This document shows, one piece after another, positions 45,826-56,200 of a stretch of 64,000 nucleotides of DNA. A program made the translations under genes and the position numbers. The DNA lies in assembly GCA_963682025.1 (NCBI GenBank), contig OY821519.1:250478358-250542357 (forward strand). Direction: 5' to 3'. The DNA is from Cordilura impudica. Its lineage: Eukaryota > Arthropoda > Insecta > Diptera > Scathophagidae. A model generated the notes under the pieces. The model was not told where the DNA came from. It was given only the letters and a program-made list of their open reading frames with translations, and ran no database searches. Every line of letters starts with the position of its first letter. The stretch's first letter is position 1.

Positions 45826-46487
45826 AAAATGATTTGTTAAATTTGTAAAAATGATGATTGAAGATTTAAAATTATCAGTACTATAAAAATTACGATTTCA
45901 ACGGTTACCAATTAATGGGTTGTTTATCGAAAATTGATAGTTTTTGTTCAGTGTAAATGGAAATTACAAAGTATGTATAGATTTAATTCTGGGTCAAGTC
46001 GTTTCAAAACGGAAATACCTTGAATAGCATCTCCATTTAAGATTTAAGTTTTAATTACGGCGATACTTTAAACCTATTTTATATGTTTCAGCAATAGATA
46101 CATGTCAATAAAATTATTTAGTTGATTGGTGTGTTAAATTTTTTTCGTTGAAATTTCACCACTAATACATTTTTATATATAGAAATAACCAATGCTGTAA
46201 TAATATTCGTAATATGAATGATATAAATAAATTTGATTGTTTCCTTTTGTAATATTTTGGCGATTTAGTTTCAAAAATTGTCGATTTTCAGAAGATTTTA
46301 TTAGCAGCACTGGTTGGTAACATAGAAGAGAGAAAATTGTGTGTGAGTTTGTATAAAATGAGAAAGATTAAATTTTGTTTGTGTATTTCGCATAGCTTTG
46401 TAGAGAGTGCTATGTGTATTATTTCAGCGTTACAGAATCAGTCAGTGAGTCAGGGATTAGCGTAATTTGACATTATAAAGAATTATA

Positions 46488-47793
46488 ACGGGTGATTTTT
46501 TAAGAGCTTGATAACTTTTTTAAAAAAAAAAACGCATAAAATTTGCAAAATCTCATCGGTTCTTTATTTGAAACGTTAGATTGGTCCATGACATTTACTT
46601 TTTGAAGATAATTTCATTTAAATGTTGACCGCGGCTGCGTCTTAGGTGGTCCATTCGGAAAGTCCAATTTTGGGCAACTTTTTCGAGCATTTCGGCCGGA
46701 ATAGCCCGAATTTCTTCGGAAATGTTGTCTTCCAAAGCTGGAATAGTTGCTGGCTTATTTCTGTAGACTTTAGACTTGACGTAGCCCCACAAAAAATAGT
46801 CTAAAGGCGTCAAATCGCATGATCTTGGTGGCCAACTTACCGGTCCATTTCTTGAGATGAATTGTTCTCCGAAGTTTTCCCTCAAAATGGCCATAGAATC
46901 GCGAGCTGTGTGGCATGTAGCGCCATCTTGTTGAAACCACATGTCAACCAAGTTCAGTTCTTCCATTTTTGGCAACAAAAAGTTTGTTAGCATCGAACGA
47001 TAGCGATCGCCATTCACCGTAACGTTGCGTCCAACAGCATCTTTGAAAAAATACGGTCCAATGATTCCACCAGCGTACAAACCACACCAAACAGTGCATT
47101 TTTCGGGATGCATGGGCAGTTCTTGAACGGCTTCTGGTTGCTCTTCACTCCAAATACGGCAATTTTGCTTATTTACGAAGCCATTCAACCAGAAATGAGC
47201 CTCATCGCTGAACAAAATTTGTCGATAAAAAAGCGGATTTTCTGCCAACTTTTCTAGGGCCCATTCACTGAAAATTAGACGTTGTGGCAGATCGTTCGGC
47301 TTCAGTTCTTGCACGAGCTGTATTTTATACGGTTTTACACCAAGATCTTTGCGTAAAATCTTCCATGTGGTCGAATAACACAAACCCAATTGCTGCGAAC
47401 GGCGACGAATCGACATTTCACGGTCTTCAGTAACACTCTCAGAAACAGACGCAATATTCTCTTCTGTACGCACTGTACGCATTCGTGTGGTTGGTTTAAT
47501 GTCCAATAAAGTAAACTGAGTGCGAAACTTGGTCACAATCGCATTAATTGTTTGCTCACTTGGTCGATTATGTAGACCATAAATCGGACGTAAAGCGCGA
47601 AACACATTTCGAACCGAACACTGATTTTGGTAATAAAATTCAATGATTTAAAAGCGTTGCTCGTTAGTAAGTCTATTCATGATGAAATGTCAAAGCATAC
47701 TGAGCATCTTTCTCTTTGACACCATGTCTGAAATCCCACGTGATCTGTCAAATACTAATGCATGAAAATCCTAACCTCAAAAAAATCACCCGT
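46488..47793 (-). mobile_element. Nearly intact Tc1/mariner-superfamily element, 1.3 kb
   Basis: The ends are perfect 14-bp inverted repeats (ACGGGTGATTTTTT on both strands), and TA is duplicated at 46486-46487 and 47794-47795. Removing the element and one TA joins the LINE frame exactly (VFDIIKN to YNNRLYMH). It is younger than the 2.6-kb insert, because it interrupts the bases just after that insert's right target duplication. Confidence 0.92.
46595..47680 (-). pseudogene. Mariner-superfamily transposase, single early stop
   Basis: The cut-and-paste transposase of the element has 361 codons from ATG 47678-47680 to a stop at 46595-46597. The only lesion visible is TAA at codon 11 (47648-47650), in MNRLTNEQRF-stop-IIEFYYQNQ. 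Everything downstream is open. An N-terminal helix-turn-helix pair (about residues 1-115) binds the terminal repeats. The catalytic triad is D159 (LFSDEAHFWLNG), D252 (WFQQDGATCHTA) and D289 (PPRSCDLTPLDYF), with 36 residues between the last two. Downstream initiation (no ATG is near; the next in-frame candidates are non-AUG) would lose part of the DNA-binding domain. It is the best preserved transposase in the window and related to relics at 0.6, 19.8 and 34.4 kb. Confidence 0.92.
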
Positions 47794-47795
47794 TA

Positions 47796-47977
47796 ATAAT
47801 AGATTATACATGCATGATAATACTGTTTTAAAAGAAATTGCACAATCTCAGAGGAATTACAATTGGCGTAATACTCAATATTTGTCTCCTCTTGGTTTAA
47901 ACCATGAAATTAGTGATCTGTCGGCTCTTACACCGGATTTTTGTAAAAAAACTCAACCTGGTACTCACAGGGGTTAA
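47796..47977 (+). pseudogene. LINE ORF2, C-terminal part
   Basis: The frame continues the reverse transcriptase protein after the mariner insertion: NNRLYMHDNTVLKEIAQSQR, NWRNTQYLSPLGLNHEIS, then LTPDFCKKTQPGTHRG and TAA near 47975-47977. The apparent ATG at 47762 is in the mariner end and irrelevant. Confidence 0.8.
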
Positions 47978-48320
47978 TTAGCAGTTATTTATAGTTTTTA
48001 TTATTATTATTTTTCTAGCTTGTAAGATTTTTTTTTTTTTTTTTTTACTAATATTAAGTTTATAACTTTTTTAAGAGATTACTCTATCGTTATGGCTAGC
48101 CTATGGAGCAAGGGCGTTTTTTCTTTTTCTCATTCAATATCATACCCTTACTGTCAAGTTTGTTACTGTAAATTACTCTTTCATAGTTTTAAGACATTAC
48201 ATTATAATCTTAAATTTTCTTTATTTAATGTATTTTTTTTTTTTTTCTGTTACTATTTGCATAAAAAGTCTCAATAAATATTAAATTAAATTAAATTAAA
48301 TTAAATTAAATTAAATTAAA
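47978..48320 (+). other. LINE 3' UTR and TTAAA tail
   Basis: Non-coding, T-rich sequence with AATAAA near 48274 leads into about eight TTAAA pentamers (48281-48320). Simple-repeat tails replace poly-A in some non-LTR elements. The satellite resumes directly after it. Confidence 0.75.
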
Positions 48321-48330
48321 AGAAGATACT

Positions 48331-48780
48331 TGTTTATAAAATGCGACTTCTTTAAGAAAAGGTACCTTCTTAAGAGAAATTTACTTCTAACAAAAATATA
48401 CTTTTTTAAGTAAAGTAAAAAAGGTACTTTTTAACTAAACGTAAATTTAAAACGTAATTTTAAAAAATGTTACTTTTTTAAAGCAAGTACTTTTTTAAAT
48501 AAATGCATTTTTTAAGAACAGGTACTTTTTTTTAAGAAATTGTACTTTGTTAAGAAATTGTAGTTTTTAAGAAAAGGCACTTTTTTAAGAAAATGTACCT
48601 TTTTTACAGTAGGTATTTTTTTTCTGGATAGGTGCTTTTTTAGTAAAAAGTATTTTTTAAAGAAAAGGTGATCTTTAAAGACAAGTTACTTATTAAACAA
48701 AATGTCCTTTTTTTAAGTAAAAGTACTCTTTTAAGAAATTTAATTTTTAAAGAAAAGGAACTTTTTTTTAAATATATTCC
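48331..48780. repeat. About 20-bp satellite, right of the LINE
   Basis: Units such as AAGAAAAGGTACCTTCTTAA and ACTTTTTTAAGAAATTGTAC continue the array at 38.7-39.98 kb in the same orientation. Confidence 0.85.
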
Positions 48781-49666
48781 TACTAACCGGAGATATTATC
48801 AATAATACGAAAGGCATTTCAGAGCAACATATACAGCAGCCAACTTTAAGCTTTATTTTACTTTTATTTCTTAAATATTGTATGAAAACAGTTTTGTACG
48901 AATTCTGTAGTTCCTTTGAATGTTTTATCTATAGTGTTATATATCATGGAACAGAACTTTAAAAATGACTTCAAATGATCCAAAAAAGCTATGTAGATTC
49001 ATGTTAAAAAAATATTAATAATGAAAAGCCGGTTTTCCAAAAAATTTTCTAAAAGACTACGCCATAAACTTTCGAAACTTTAATTTTTTGGCACACATTG
49101 ATTATGAACTCATAACAATAAAATCCATGCTGAATGTGTCGTTTTTGCTAAATCTGATTAATAATGATGTATCGTCAGAATAATTGTTACGCAATATTTC
49201 ATTTAATGTTCCAGTTTCAATTCCAGTTTTCCGTACCAACTATACCAACGCCGATCCGTTAAGAAGATTATGTACTAACTTTAATGATTTTTATCAATTT
49301 GTTGATTATTCTCTAACCATTAATATTGTAAAACGTAACATTATTCTGTATTTAAACCGCTAAATTTACAAATTAGTCATTTCATATGGTAAAATTTTTT
49401 ATATTATATTTTATGATTTTAATGTCTGTAAGGATTTATTCCGTAGACTAAAATAAAATAAATAAAAAAAATAAAAATAAAAATAAAATTGAGTATAAGA
49501 AATATCTTCGGCAAAAATCGGCTAAAATGCGAAGTAGCTATATTAAAAAAAAAGTTGAAATACGTTTCCACTAAAACAGAACTGGGTAAAATATATATGA
49601 GTTTTGAATTAAAATTCAAAACTACTTTAAATCTAAGGTTTCATTAACTATATTATATATTATTGG
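48781..49666. other. AT-rich stretch without a gene
   Basis: No supported coding frame or repeat; short AAATAAAATA-type low complexity lies at 49450-49490. Confidence 0.45.
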
Positions 49667-49950
49667 TTAGGACTTGCCAATACCTTGGATATGATGTGCA
49701 ATTTCTATATGATTTCTTTGGATCGAATAAGAAAAATGTGCTAATAACGAAAAAGCAGCCGTTCTTGACCGTATACAAGTTTCATTGACACATACAAGTT
49801 CTCCTGATGAGACCTTCATTAAGTCTATTAATTGGTGATCGCAGGGGATATATTTTTCTTGGACCTGTTTCATTATTTTAAGAAATGGTCGGTTAGGATT
49901 TTCTTCAATTAAAATATGTTCATAGTTCGGTAACCAACCGCAGAGATTTA
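49667..49950 (-). CDS. Hypothetical coding remnant, about 93 codons
   Basis: On the minus strand a frame open from an upstream TAA near 49951 runs to TAA at 49667-49669. Its composition is clearly protein-like: CGWLPNYEHILIEENPNRPF, CDHQLIDLMKVSSGELVCVN, RTAAFSLLAHFSYSIQRNHI. The first ATG (49871-49873) is internal, so the real start lies upstream, where a MITE (49962-50425) interrupts. The coding-like stretch at 50440-50640 on the same strand is probably the preceding part. Cys and His residues are frequent, but no standard motif is clear. I do not recognise the family; host gene and decayed transposon are both possible. Confidence 0.4.
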
Positions 49951-49961
49951 TATTTTAGTCT

Positions 49962-50425
49962 GGGTTCACACAAGGCAATTTCTGTTGCGCAACTTTTTTT
50001 CAATTCTCTTTTAAAGTTGCCTTAATGTTCACACAGAGAAATTTATTGCCGCAACTTTTCGTTTTCTTTTGCTTTCAAATTCTTACATTTTTGACAGTTC
50101 ACTTTATTAGCTTGTGTAAAAAGACTTTATTATTGGTCCAAAGTGAAAAATCTATTTGTGTGAAAAAATGGAAGTCAAAGAAAAAATGAAATAATAAAAA
50201 AAAAATAATAAAATAATTGAAATAACAATAATAATTTTTCATAGCGAAACAAAGAATAAAAAGAAATGTTAAATAATAAGCTGCAGCTAACTTCGTGTTT
50301 ATAATTACGAATTGCACAACAAAACGCGTTGCCGAGTACAAGCAACTCCGTACCAAATACCACTCTTCTTTCCCCTCTCTCCTACAGACTCAAGAATTGC
50401 GCAACAAAAGTTGCCTTTTGTGAAT
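49962..50425. mobile_element. MITE with ~28-bp TIRs, 464 bp
   Basis: The left end TTCACACAAGGCAATTTCTG...TTGCGCAA (49965-49992) is mirrored by the right end, read on the minus strand as TTCACAAAAGGCAACTTTTG...TTGCGCAA, with four mismatches in 28. A subterminal near-copy (GTTCACACAGAGAAATTTAT) lies at 50029. The interior is AT-rich with no coding capacity. Target duplication is not evident. Confidence 0.65.
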
Positions 50426-50439
50426 AAGAAAAAAAAATT

Positions 50440-50640
50440 GAGTATAACTTAGAGTAAATAGTTTCAGTAAATGTTTCTTCTATATGGCCTTGATTTTCAT
50501 CTTCTAGAATTTATTTAGCTTTTTCGCCTAATTTAATACAGGTAGTTTTCCATTTTTGTCGAATATTGGACATATATGGATCTGAAGTGCACAACAAATT
50601 AGTGATAAGGTCTTCATTAGAACATCTGCACATTTTTCTT
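50440..50640 (-). pseudogene. Coding remnant, possibly a Transib-like C-terminus
   Basis: The minus-strand frame reads TRKMCRCSNEDLITNLLCTS, DPYMSNIRQKWKTTCIKLG, then a stop, then EDENQGHIEETFTETIYSKL up to the MITE. The block SNEDLITNLLCTSDPYMS resembles SNRDILNRFLLTSDPIIS at the C-terminus of the Transib-like protein at 5.4 kb and CNQDIFNRLLLTSDPMLS at 57 kb. The similarity is short, so the assignment is tentative. The frame may belong with the remnant at 49667-49950. Confidence 0.4.
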
Positions 50641-51065
50641 GTATTATGAAAGGAAATTCCATCATCTCATAGCTGGGCTCTTAGGTTTCATTAATCTATT
50701 GTTATTTATAATTTTTTTTTTATTTGCATTTACTTTTCAGAAACTAACAATTTTCTTTGAGTGTTTTTTTTCTGTAAGTAAAGTAAAGACCATTGATAAT
50801 GTTTTTGCTCTTCAGCAAACTAGTTTGTTAGTAGTTGTTGATTTTTTTTTTTAATTCAATAGTTTTGGCCAAAATAAAAATAAACTGGTTCAATTTTGGC
50901 ACATGGTGGACTTTAAACATGTTGCGTTTTTTGATTAATTGTACAACTTTACTGCAGTAGCGCATTTAGACTGCCCTAAATTGGAAAAGGTTTTCTTTCG
51001 GAGATAACACAAAAAAAATGTAAGATGAAAATTAAGATATAAAAAGTGTGGTTTAAAGAAATTAA
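50641..51065. other. No gene recognised
   Basis: T-rich sequence; small frames are low-complexity. Confidence 0.4.
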
Positions 51066-51251
51066 AAACTACGAATTTTAGTTGCACAAAAAAGACGTGA
51101 AATTGTTTTAAAGAATGCCGAAAATACGTCAAAAGCACTTGTTAAATTAAGCATTCCAGGATTTGTAAAGGACAAATTTCGAACGCTGGCAAACAAGCCC
51201 ATTTTTAATTCACTGGTATTGATTAAATTTTACAACCGGCAAATAATTTAG
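51066..51251 (+). other. Open coding-like stretch, about 60 codons
   Basis: The frame between stops reads LVAQKRREIVLKNAENTSKA, LVKLSIPGFVKDKFRTLANK and ends at TAG 51249-51251. The composition is protein-like (charged, few repeats) but there is no ATG. An acceptor-like GAATTTTAG lies at its start (51074-51081). Unrecognised; exon fragment or decayed element. Confidence 0.25.
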
Positions 51252-52599
51252 TTTTAGGATTTTTAAAGCAGCTCTGAATGCTCTTTTTTCTAGAAAGTGC
51301 TTAAATGACAACCTTCATTATATAGTTTTTTATTTAAAAACGCCAGACTTTTAATTTTGTCATTATACGAATTATTATACGAATTATTAATTTCGTTTCA
51401 TTTTTTAACTGAATATCGCGAATTTAAATTGAAAATTCCTTTCTGCTCCTAGATTTTGTTGCTTACGTTTTTTTTTTATTTATGTCGAAATCTTTTATAT
51501 TAGGCAATCCATTTCAGTTCGACTATAGTTGCACTGTAAATGTTGCACTAAAAGTAAATATAAAGTCTAAGCTGTACAAGTTGTTCTCTAAAAACTACGC
51601 AACGCTTCCAAATGATTTGAGTTGCGAGGTTTAACATCAACATCAATGTTGTTCTCTACAAACTTTAAATTTTTGCACAATGAGAACATTTTCTATAACT
51701 TGAATTAAATTTTTCTAGACTTTTTTTTTATAATTATTGCGTTCTAAATGTTATATAAATGATGCCTGTTTCTTCAAGTTGTTCTAAATATTCTGCACAA
51801 TTGTGCCAAAGAAGAACAACAATTACAGGTTTAACAAAATTTTCTAGATTTCTTTGGTAACTATATTTTCAATTTTGCGCTAGTGCAGAACGAAGCCAAT
51901 GAAAAGAAAAGGAAAAGAAGAAAAAGGAAATGAATCTAAATCTAGGTAAAAGTGAAAAGTTGCTTCGTTTGAAGTATAATCGAAATGTATTTTCTTTTTA
52001 TTTAAAAGAAAATGTTGTTAGAAGAAAGTATCTGACTTTGTTGATAGCTAACTTTACTAACTCTTGACTCATTAAAATATGGAGTTTGATACCCATATTG
52101 TCTATATTTACAGACTTGGCACCTTATTTCAAAATTTTTTTACAAAATTTACAAAAATGAATCGGAAGAGGTTTTTAATTATTATAGCACAAAGTTAATG
52201 TTTTCTTGACGATATGAAAGTTGGTTCCCATTTTATTCATATTAATTGTATAGAGTTGCCACACTGTGTAATGTATATTATATTGTATATCGTCTGAATG
52301 CTGATTAAGAGATATGAAATCTGATGAGCTGTAAATTTTAAATACAGCTGCATATGAAAAAATTTTTTTATATATAAAAAGATAAATTTGTTGACAAATA
52401 CTTATGATAGCATGATTCAATCTAAAGAAATTTAAAAATTTTTTATATGTCAGCATTATGCTGGAAAAAGCGATAATTTTGATAGTCGGTTAAAATCCTA
52501 ACTAAATGATTATCGAAAAATAGTGAAATTCGTTATCGCTAAAATCGAATAGAGAATAATATATGCTAAGTTAATCTAAAAACCAAAAAATTTAAATGA
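51252..52599. other. AT-rich stretch without a recognised gene
   Basis: No supported coding frame or repeat was found. TTGTTCTCTA/TTGTTCTAAA phrases recur around 51580-51790, similar to those at 38.2-38.4 kb. Confidence 0.45.
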
Positions 52600-53050
52600 T
52601 GTATTGAATATCTCTTATGTTAATAGGTAAGCCGATTTGTTGTGACCGATGATTTGTTAAACAGTTTTCTCCTGATTTTGACCAAACGTATCTTATTTGA
52701 AAGGTATTTCTTTTTGGCTGTCCACCAAATTTACACATTTTTAAATTTTTAATTTGCCATATACCTGAAATTATATGTACGTACGTACATACATAAAATT
52801 ATACAATGTTATGCTATGTCTGTGTTTACTAAATTTGTTAATGTGTTTACAAAAAAGTTAGTTTAATTTCTTCATTCGCAATAAAAATTGTGTTGAATTG
52901 AAAAATAATTTTGGATATAAACTAATAACGCAATCGATATTTTAAAAAGAGTTGAATTGTGAATTGTCTTGTAAAATAGTTTATAAAATGCAAAAATAAA
53001 ATTTCCTAGAATTTGCACTCGAATTTCGAGGGTTGGAATCTCCTAGTCTA
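52600..53050 (+). repeat. Dispersed repeat X, 3' part
   Basis: The blocks GTTGTGACCGATGATTTG, TTTTGACCAAACGTATCTTA, TTTGAAAGGTATTTCTTTTT and a final AGAATTTGCACTCGAATTTC match the copies at 6.7 and 22.4 kb. Confidence 0.7.
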
Positions 53051-54122
53051 TATAATAACGAGACAACGTTAGATGCGAAAGAAAACTCTCAAAAACTGAA
53101 GGCCAACAATCATTGAATCTCAAACGAACAATTTGTCTATGGACTGCATGACTTCGGTATCAGAAAAGTGCCTTGAATTCATCTAAATCGACTGCTTAAT
53201 GATATAATATTAGTGCAGGATAATACCAACTATCTTTACAAACTTCACGCGGCTGTTATTTAGAACAATATCATGGAATTGGTCAATCGTTCTTCCAGTA
53301 ATTGATCCCGAGGTCCTTTCAGAGGCATATATTTATTTTTGCTCCTGCCCTCCCAGGTAAAGGTATTTTCGTTAAATTTTTCACAAATTCGATTTATTAA
53401 ACGTTTTCTAAACTTTTCATGTCAATATAAAAGAAAAAAAGTTCGGAAGTGTTCAGAGTTTAAAGGATTTAATTATTATTTATTTAAAGGATTAAATTAT
53501 TTTTGAAAAATAAAAATGTCAGAGTGAAGAAAGAAACATTTCGATAACATTAAATTACATTTCGATAACATTCGATATCATTTAAATAGTAATTAATAAC
53601 ATATCGATAACATTCGATATTTCGATAAAGTTTGCTTTATTGGCTATGTTGTTGAAAATGATAACAATACATCCAAAATTAGAAGAAACCCTCTTAATTT
53701 AACATTGTAGATCTATCAAATTACAGGTAACTCACTTAAATTAGTACATACAAATATTGTTCTTTCAAATATCCTTAGTTCAAGATCATATTGTTAAACC
53801 AGTCTACATATCAAACAGCCTCTCTACAAAAAACTTAATCAATTTATAGCAAAAAAAAACATCAGCCATAAACAAAAAAACTTGTTTAAGTGATTTTGAT
53901 TTTTTGATGAAAAGCGATTATGTACGATCATTTGCATCATCTATAAAAATTTCACCCGTTACGAATTTACAGCAAAAGTAATAAAAACAAGGCAAGGAAG
54001 CAATTAAAAAAAATTTACTTTAATATTTTTATTCTGGCACTTTCGCGAAATGGCCCAATATGGTTGAGTATAAATAAACGAGTTAAATTTTCTCATTTTT
54101 TTGACTTACAATTCATTTGTAC
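53051..54122. other. AT-rich stretch; CGATAACATT cluster
   Basis: No gene recognised. At about 53540-53630 the phrase TTTCGATAACATTCGATA recurs several times, including a TATCGATA octamer that matches the fly DREF site; a local tandem expansion is the simpler reading. Confidence 0.45.
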
Positions 54123-54605
54123 AGGGTGGGCCAAAAGTCACCATGGGGCTTAAAAGTTTAATACCTTTTTCGCCTTTTAGGCAATGAAAAAAAATTAAAA
54201 AAAATTTACTTAACATGGCACCGTAAGGGATTTGCCTCGAACCGGTGGACCACGTTTAATTCGCATGTTAATGAAACACCAGAAAAATTTACTAGAAGGC
54301 CATCTGATCAGCTAGAAATGTTTCGTACGTCATTACGGCGCATTCAACAAAAAAAAAAGATTTTCTGTTATTCCAAGGACCAAATATAATATTATATATG
54401 GTCTCGGTTATTCCCGTATAAAATGCAACTGCTGCAATAATTAAAACCCGTAGATAATCGACAGCGTCCAAAATTTTGCAGTTAAATTTCAACAGTTGGC
54501 CAGAAATTAAATCAACTTTATTGTAAATCTGATTATGAGTGAACAAACTGACTTTTATTTAAATGGCTTTGTTAATAAGCCGAACTGCAGGTTCTGGAGT
54601 TCTGA
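54123..54605 (+). pseudogene. Mariner-like element relic
   Basis: It begins with ACAGGGTGGGCCAAAAGTCA, a terminal-repeat phrase typical of some insect mariner-like elements. It retains a transposase fragment near 54540-54600, TDFYLNGFVNKPNCRFWSSE, equivalent to the first catalytic block HFWLNGFVNKQNCRIWSEE at 47.2 kb (here the first Asp is preserved in TD). The rest is frameshifted, and the element is cut off by a repeat A fragment. Confidence 0.6.
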
Positions 54606-54611
54606 AAATCT

Positions 54612-54777
54612 AAGAGCATCCGATATGAACTTTTTTAGATATGCAGGCAAATAAATTTATGAAAATTCCACTCAGATTTGGTTTATGATTATTTTCTATG
54701 CACAAGACGAAATCTCCAAACGCGTGCTATAGGGTATCGAGTAGTTGGTCTAGACCAATTATAATTTCCTTACTTGC
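54612..54777 (-). mobile_element. Repeat A 5' fragment, inverted
   Basis: GCATCCGATATGAACTTTTT through GTGCTATAGGGTATCGAGTA, a decayed palindrome (TTGGTCTAGACCAATT) and CCTTACTTG form the 5' quarter of repeat A in minus orientation. Confidence 0.8.
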
Positions 54778-55994
54778 TTTTTGTTTATTTTAGTTTCACT
54801 TTTGTTGAAGAATATGTTACATATTTTTTTTTTGACGGCCTGCTAAGTACCGCTTAGCAAGTAGTTAACGCCCCTGACCATTAAGAAAAAGTATTAAGTG
54901 GTTTGATGCAAACAAATACAGGATTACCAGAACTACTAGGAAAAACACAAACACACACGTAATCTTACCTAAAATAATATAAGAAAATTTACCATGATTT
55001 AAACATGATCATGTGTTTGTTGAAGCCAAAAAAATAAATAAATAAATGGACTAAAGAACAAAATACGCAACCAAGTGACATAATTTTAAGAAAACAATTT
55101 GCTCAAGTTACAAATTTTTGAGGAAAATTTTACCACATAATCTTAGTTTTATAGAGAAATGGACTAAAAGAGAGAGAATGAAATTAAAAAAATATTAATA
55201 CGAAAAAAATATATGATCTTGTGTATAGAAATTGCATACAATCTAAACATGTGTTGGAACTAAAAAAACAACAAAAGACAGATCTTAAGTGGTGGTTAAA
55301 TATATTTGAAGGGCCACATCTCTTTTTTTTTTTTTTTTGTCAAATCCAGGATAAGTGCGAGTGCTTAAAAGGATATTAATTTAAGAAATATTAACAATTC
55401 CCAGAGGATTGAGATGTTTTTTTAAACACACAATAAAAAATCATTTATAATTAATTAAACATTTCCTCTAAAAAAATTAACTATCATGTAGCTTTTTTAA
55501 TTGTATAGAATGATTTTTCTTATATTGTATAAAAAAATATTCTCACGGTTGTTTTCATTCTTAAAAAAATATATATAAAAAAAGAGATTAAAAGCAGATT
55601 CAAGTAGTTTTATTAGTAATATTGGTTTTGATAATTGTTGGGTTCAGAACCTCGATTATGTTCAGAATAAAACCTCACTATAAATGAAGATTAGTTTCCT
55701 AAAAGAATGGTCTCCTTAGTAAAAAATCGAATTTCAATCATGTATGATTCTCCGATTTAGGATTCTAAAGTTTAACATGCAAAAGAAGGGACTGTTCGAA
55801 AATCGGTAAATTTTACGCTTTTCAAAATGTTTTCTAACATTTGAATTTTATAAAGACTTTTCATTAATTTTTGGTCTCCTTATTATTGAGGTTCTTTGTT
55901 ATTCTGCGAGGATCGACCCGTAACTACTGCTGCGACAGTTTTGTTTCTTGAAAGATCACTGTAGTAGAAAGTTTTAGGTTTGAAGAGGATTGTT
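54778..55994. other. AT-rich stretch without a gene
   Basis: No coding frame or known repeat could be supported on either strand. Confidence 0.45.
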
Positions 55995-56185
55995 TTTCAC
56001 TAAAAGCTGGGAAAAGTTTCGTGTATTTTCAACAAGAATTGCGGGATTTTTGCCCTTAAATCGTTTAAAGAAGGCTTTGGTAAATTTTAGGGATTTTCTA
56101 GTAACATGAGTTTTTTAAATACTTTGGTACGGTTTCTAATTTAAATGCGATCAGAGATCTTTTTATAGCCTCACCCGTCGTGACG
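55995..56185. repeat. Diverged monomers of the 3'-flank satellite
   Basis: TTCTAGTAACATGAGTTTTT, TGGTACGGTTTCTAATT, GCGATCAGA and TTTTTATAGCCTCACCCGTC align in order with the monomer at 63440-63530. This places the start of the ~125-bp satellite to the left of the Transib elements. Confidence 0.6.
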
Positions 56186-56200
56186 GGTAAAACAGAATGA

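Larger units (their letters stand above)
43847..46482. mobile_element. 2.6-kb insert in LINE ORF2 with 17-bp target duplication
   Basis: The 17-mer TTTGACATTATAAAGAA occurs at 43830-43846 and again at 46466-46482, and LINE coding resumes right after the second copy (interrupted only by a mariner). The intervening 2.6 kb is therefore an insertion. It begins CTAGTGGATTGTGTGGCGGC and ends GGGATTAGCGTAA. It contains a pogo-like inverted motif (44319-44388), a 16-base G-run and a 46-bp duplication, but no recognisable protein gene. There is no A-tail at either end. On the minus strand it ends in CTAG preceded by a GGCG/CGCC stem, which recalls Helitron ends, but Helitrons do not make such duplications. 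Its class is unknown. Confidence 0.7.
39979..48320 (+). mobile_element. Jockey-like LINE, 5'-truncated, with three nested insertions
   Basis: This is a non-LTR retrotransposon on the plus strand inside the 20-bp satellite. ORF1 (zinc-knuckle protein) runs 39989-40774 and the ORF2 endonuclease 40779-41660. The ORF2 reverse transcriptase starts after a MITE at 42357, and the ORF2 C-terminus lies at 47796-47977 beyond two more insertions. A 3' UTR follows, ending in about eight TTAAA units (48281-48320). Its 5' end, inside ORF1's N-terminal region, is typical of truncation during target-primed reverse transcription. Three CCHC knuckles in ORF1 and the PRE_C2HC-like start suggest the Jockey clade (inference). 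Stops, a deletion and frameshifts make it inactive. Confidence 0.85.

Noticed and set aside
43847..46465. Helitron identification of the 2.6-kb insert from its CTAG end and GC hairpin
   Set aside because: Helitrons insert without target duplication, whereas a 17-bp duplication is present here; no 5' TC end or Rep/helicase was seen.
53540..53630. DREF/TATCGATA regulatory cluster
   Set aside because: The TTTCGATAACATT phrases look like a small local repeat expansion, and no gene or promoter is nearby.
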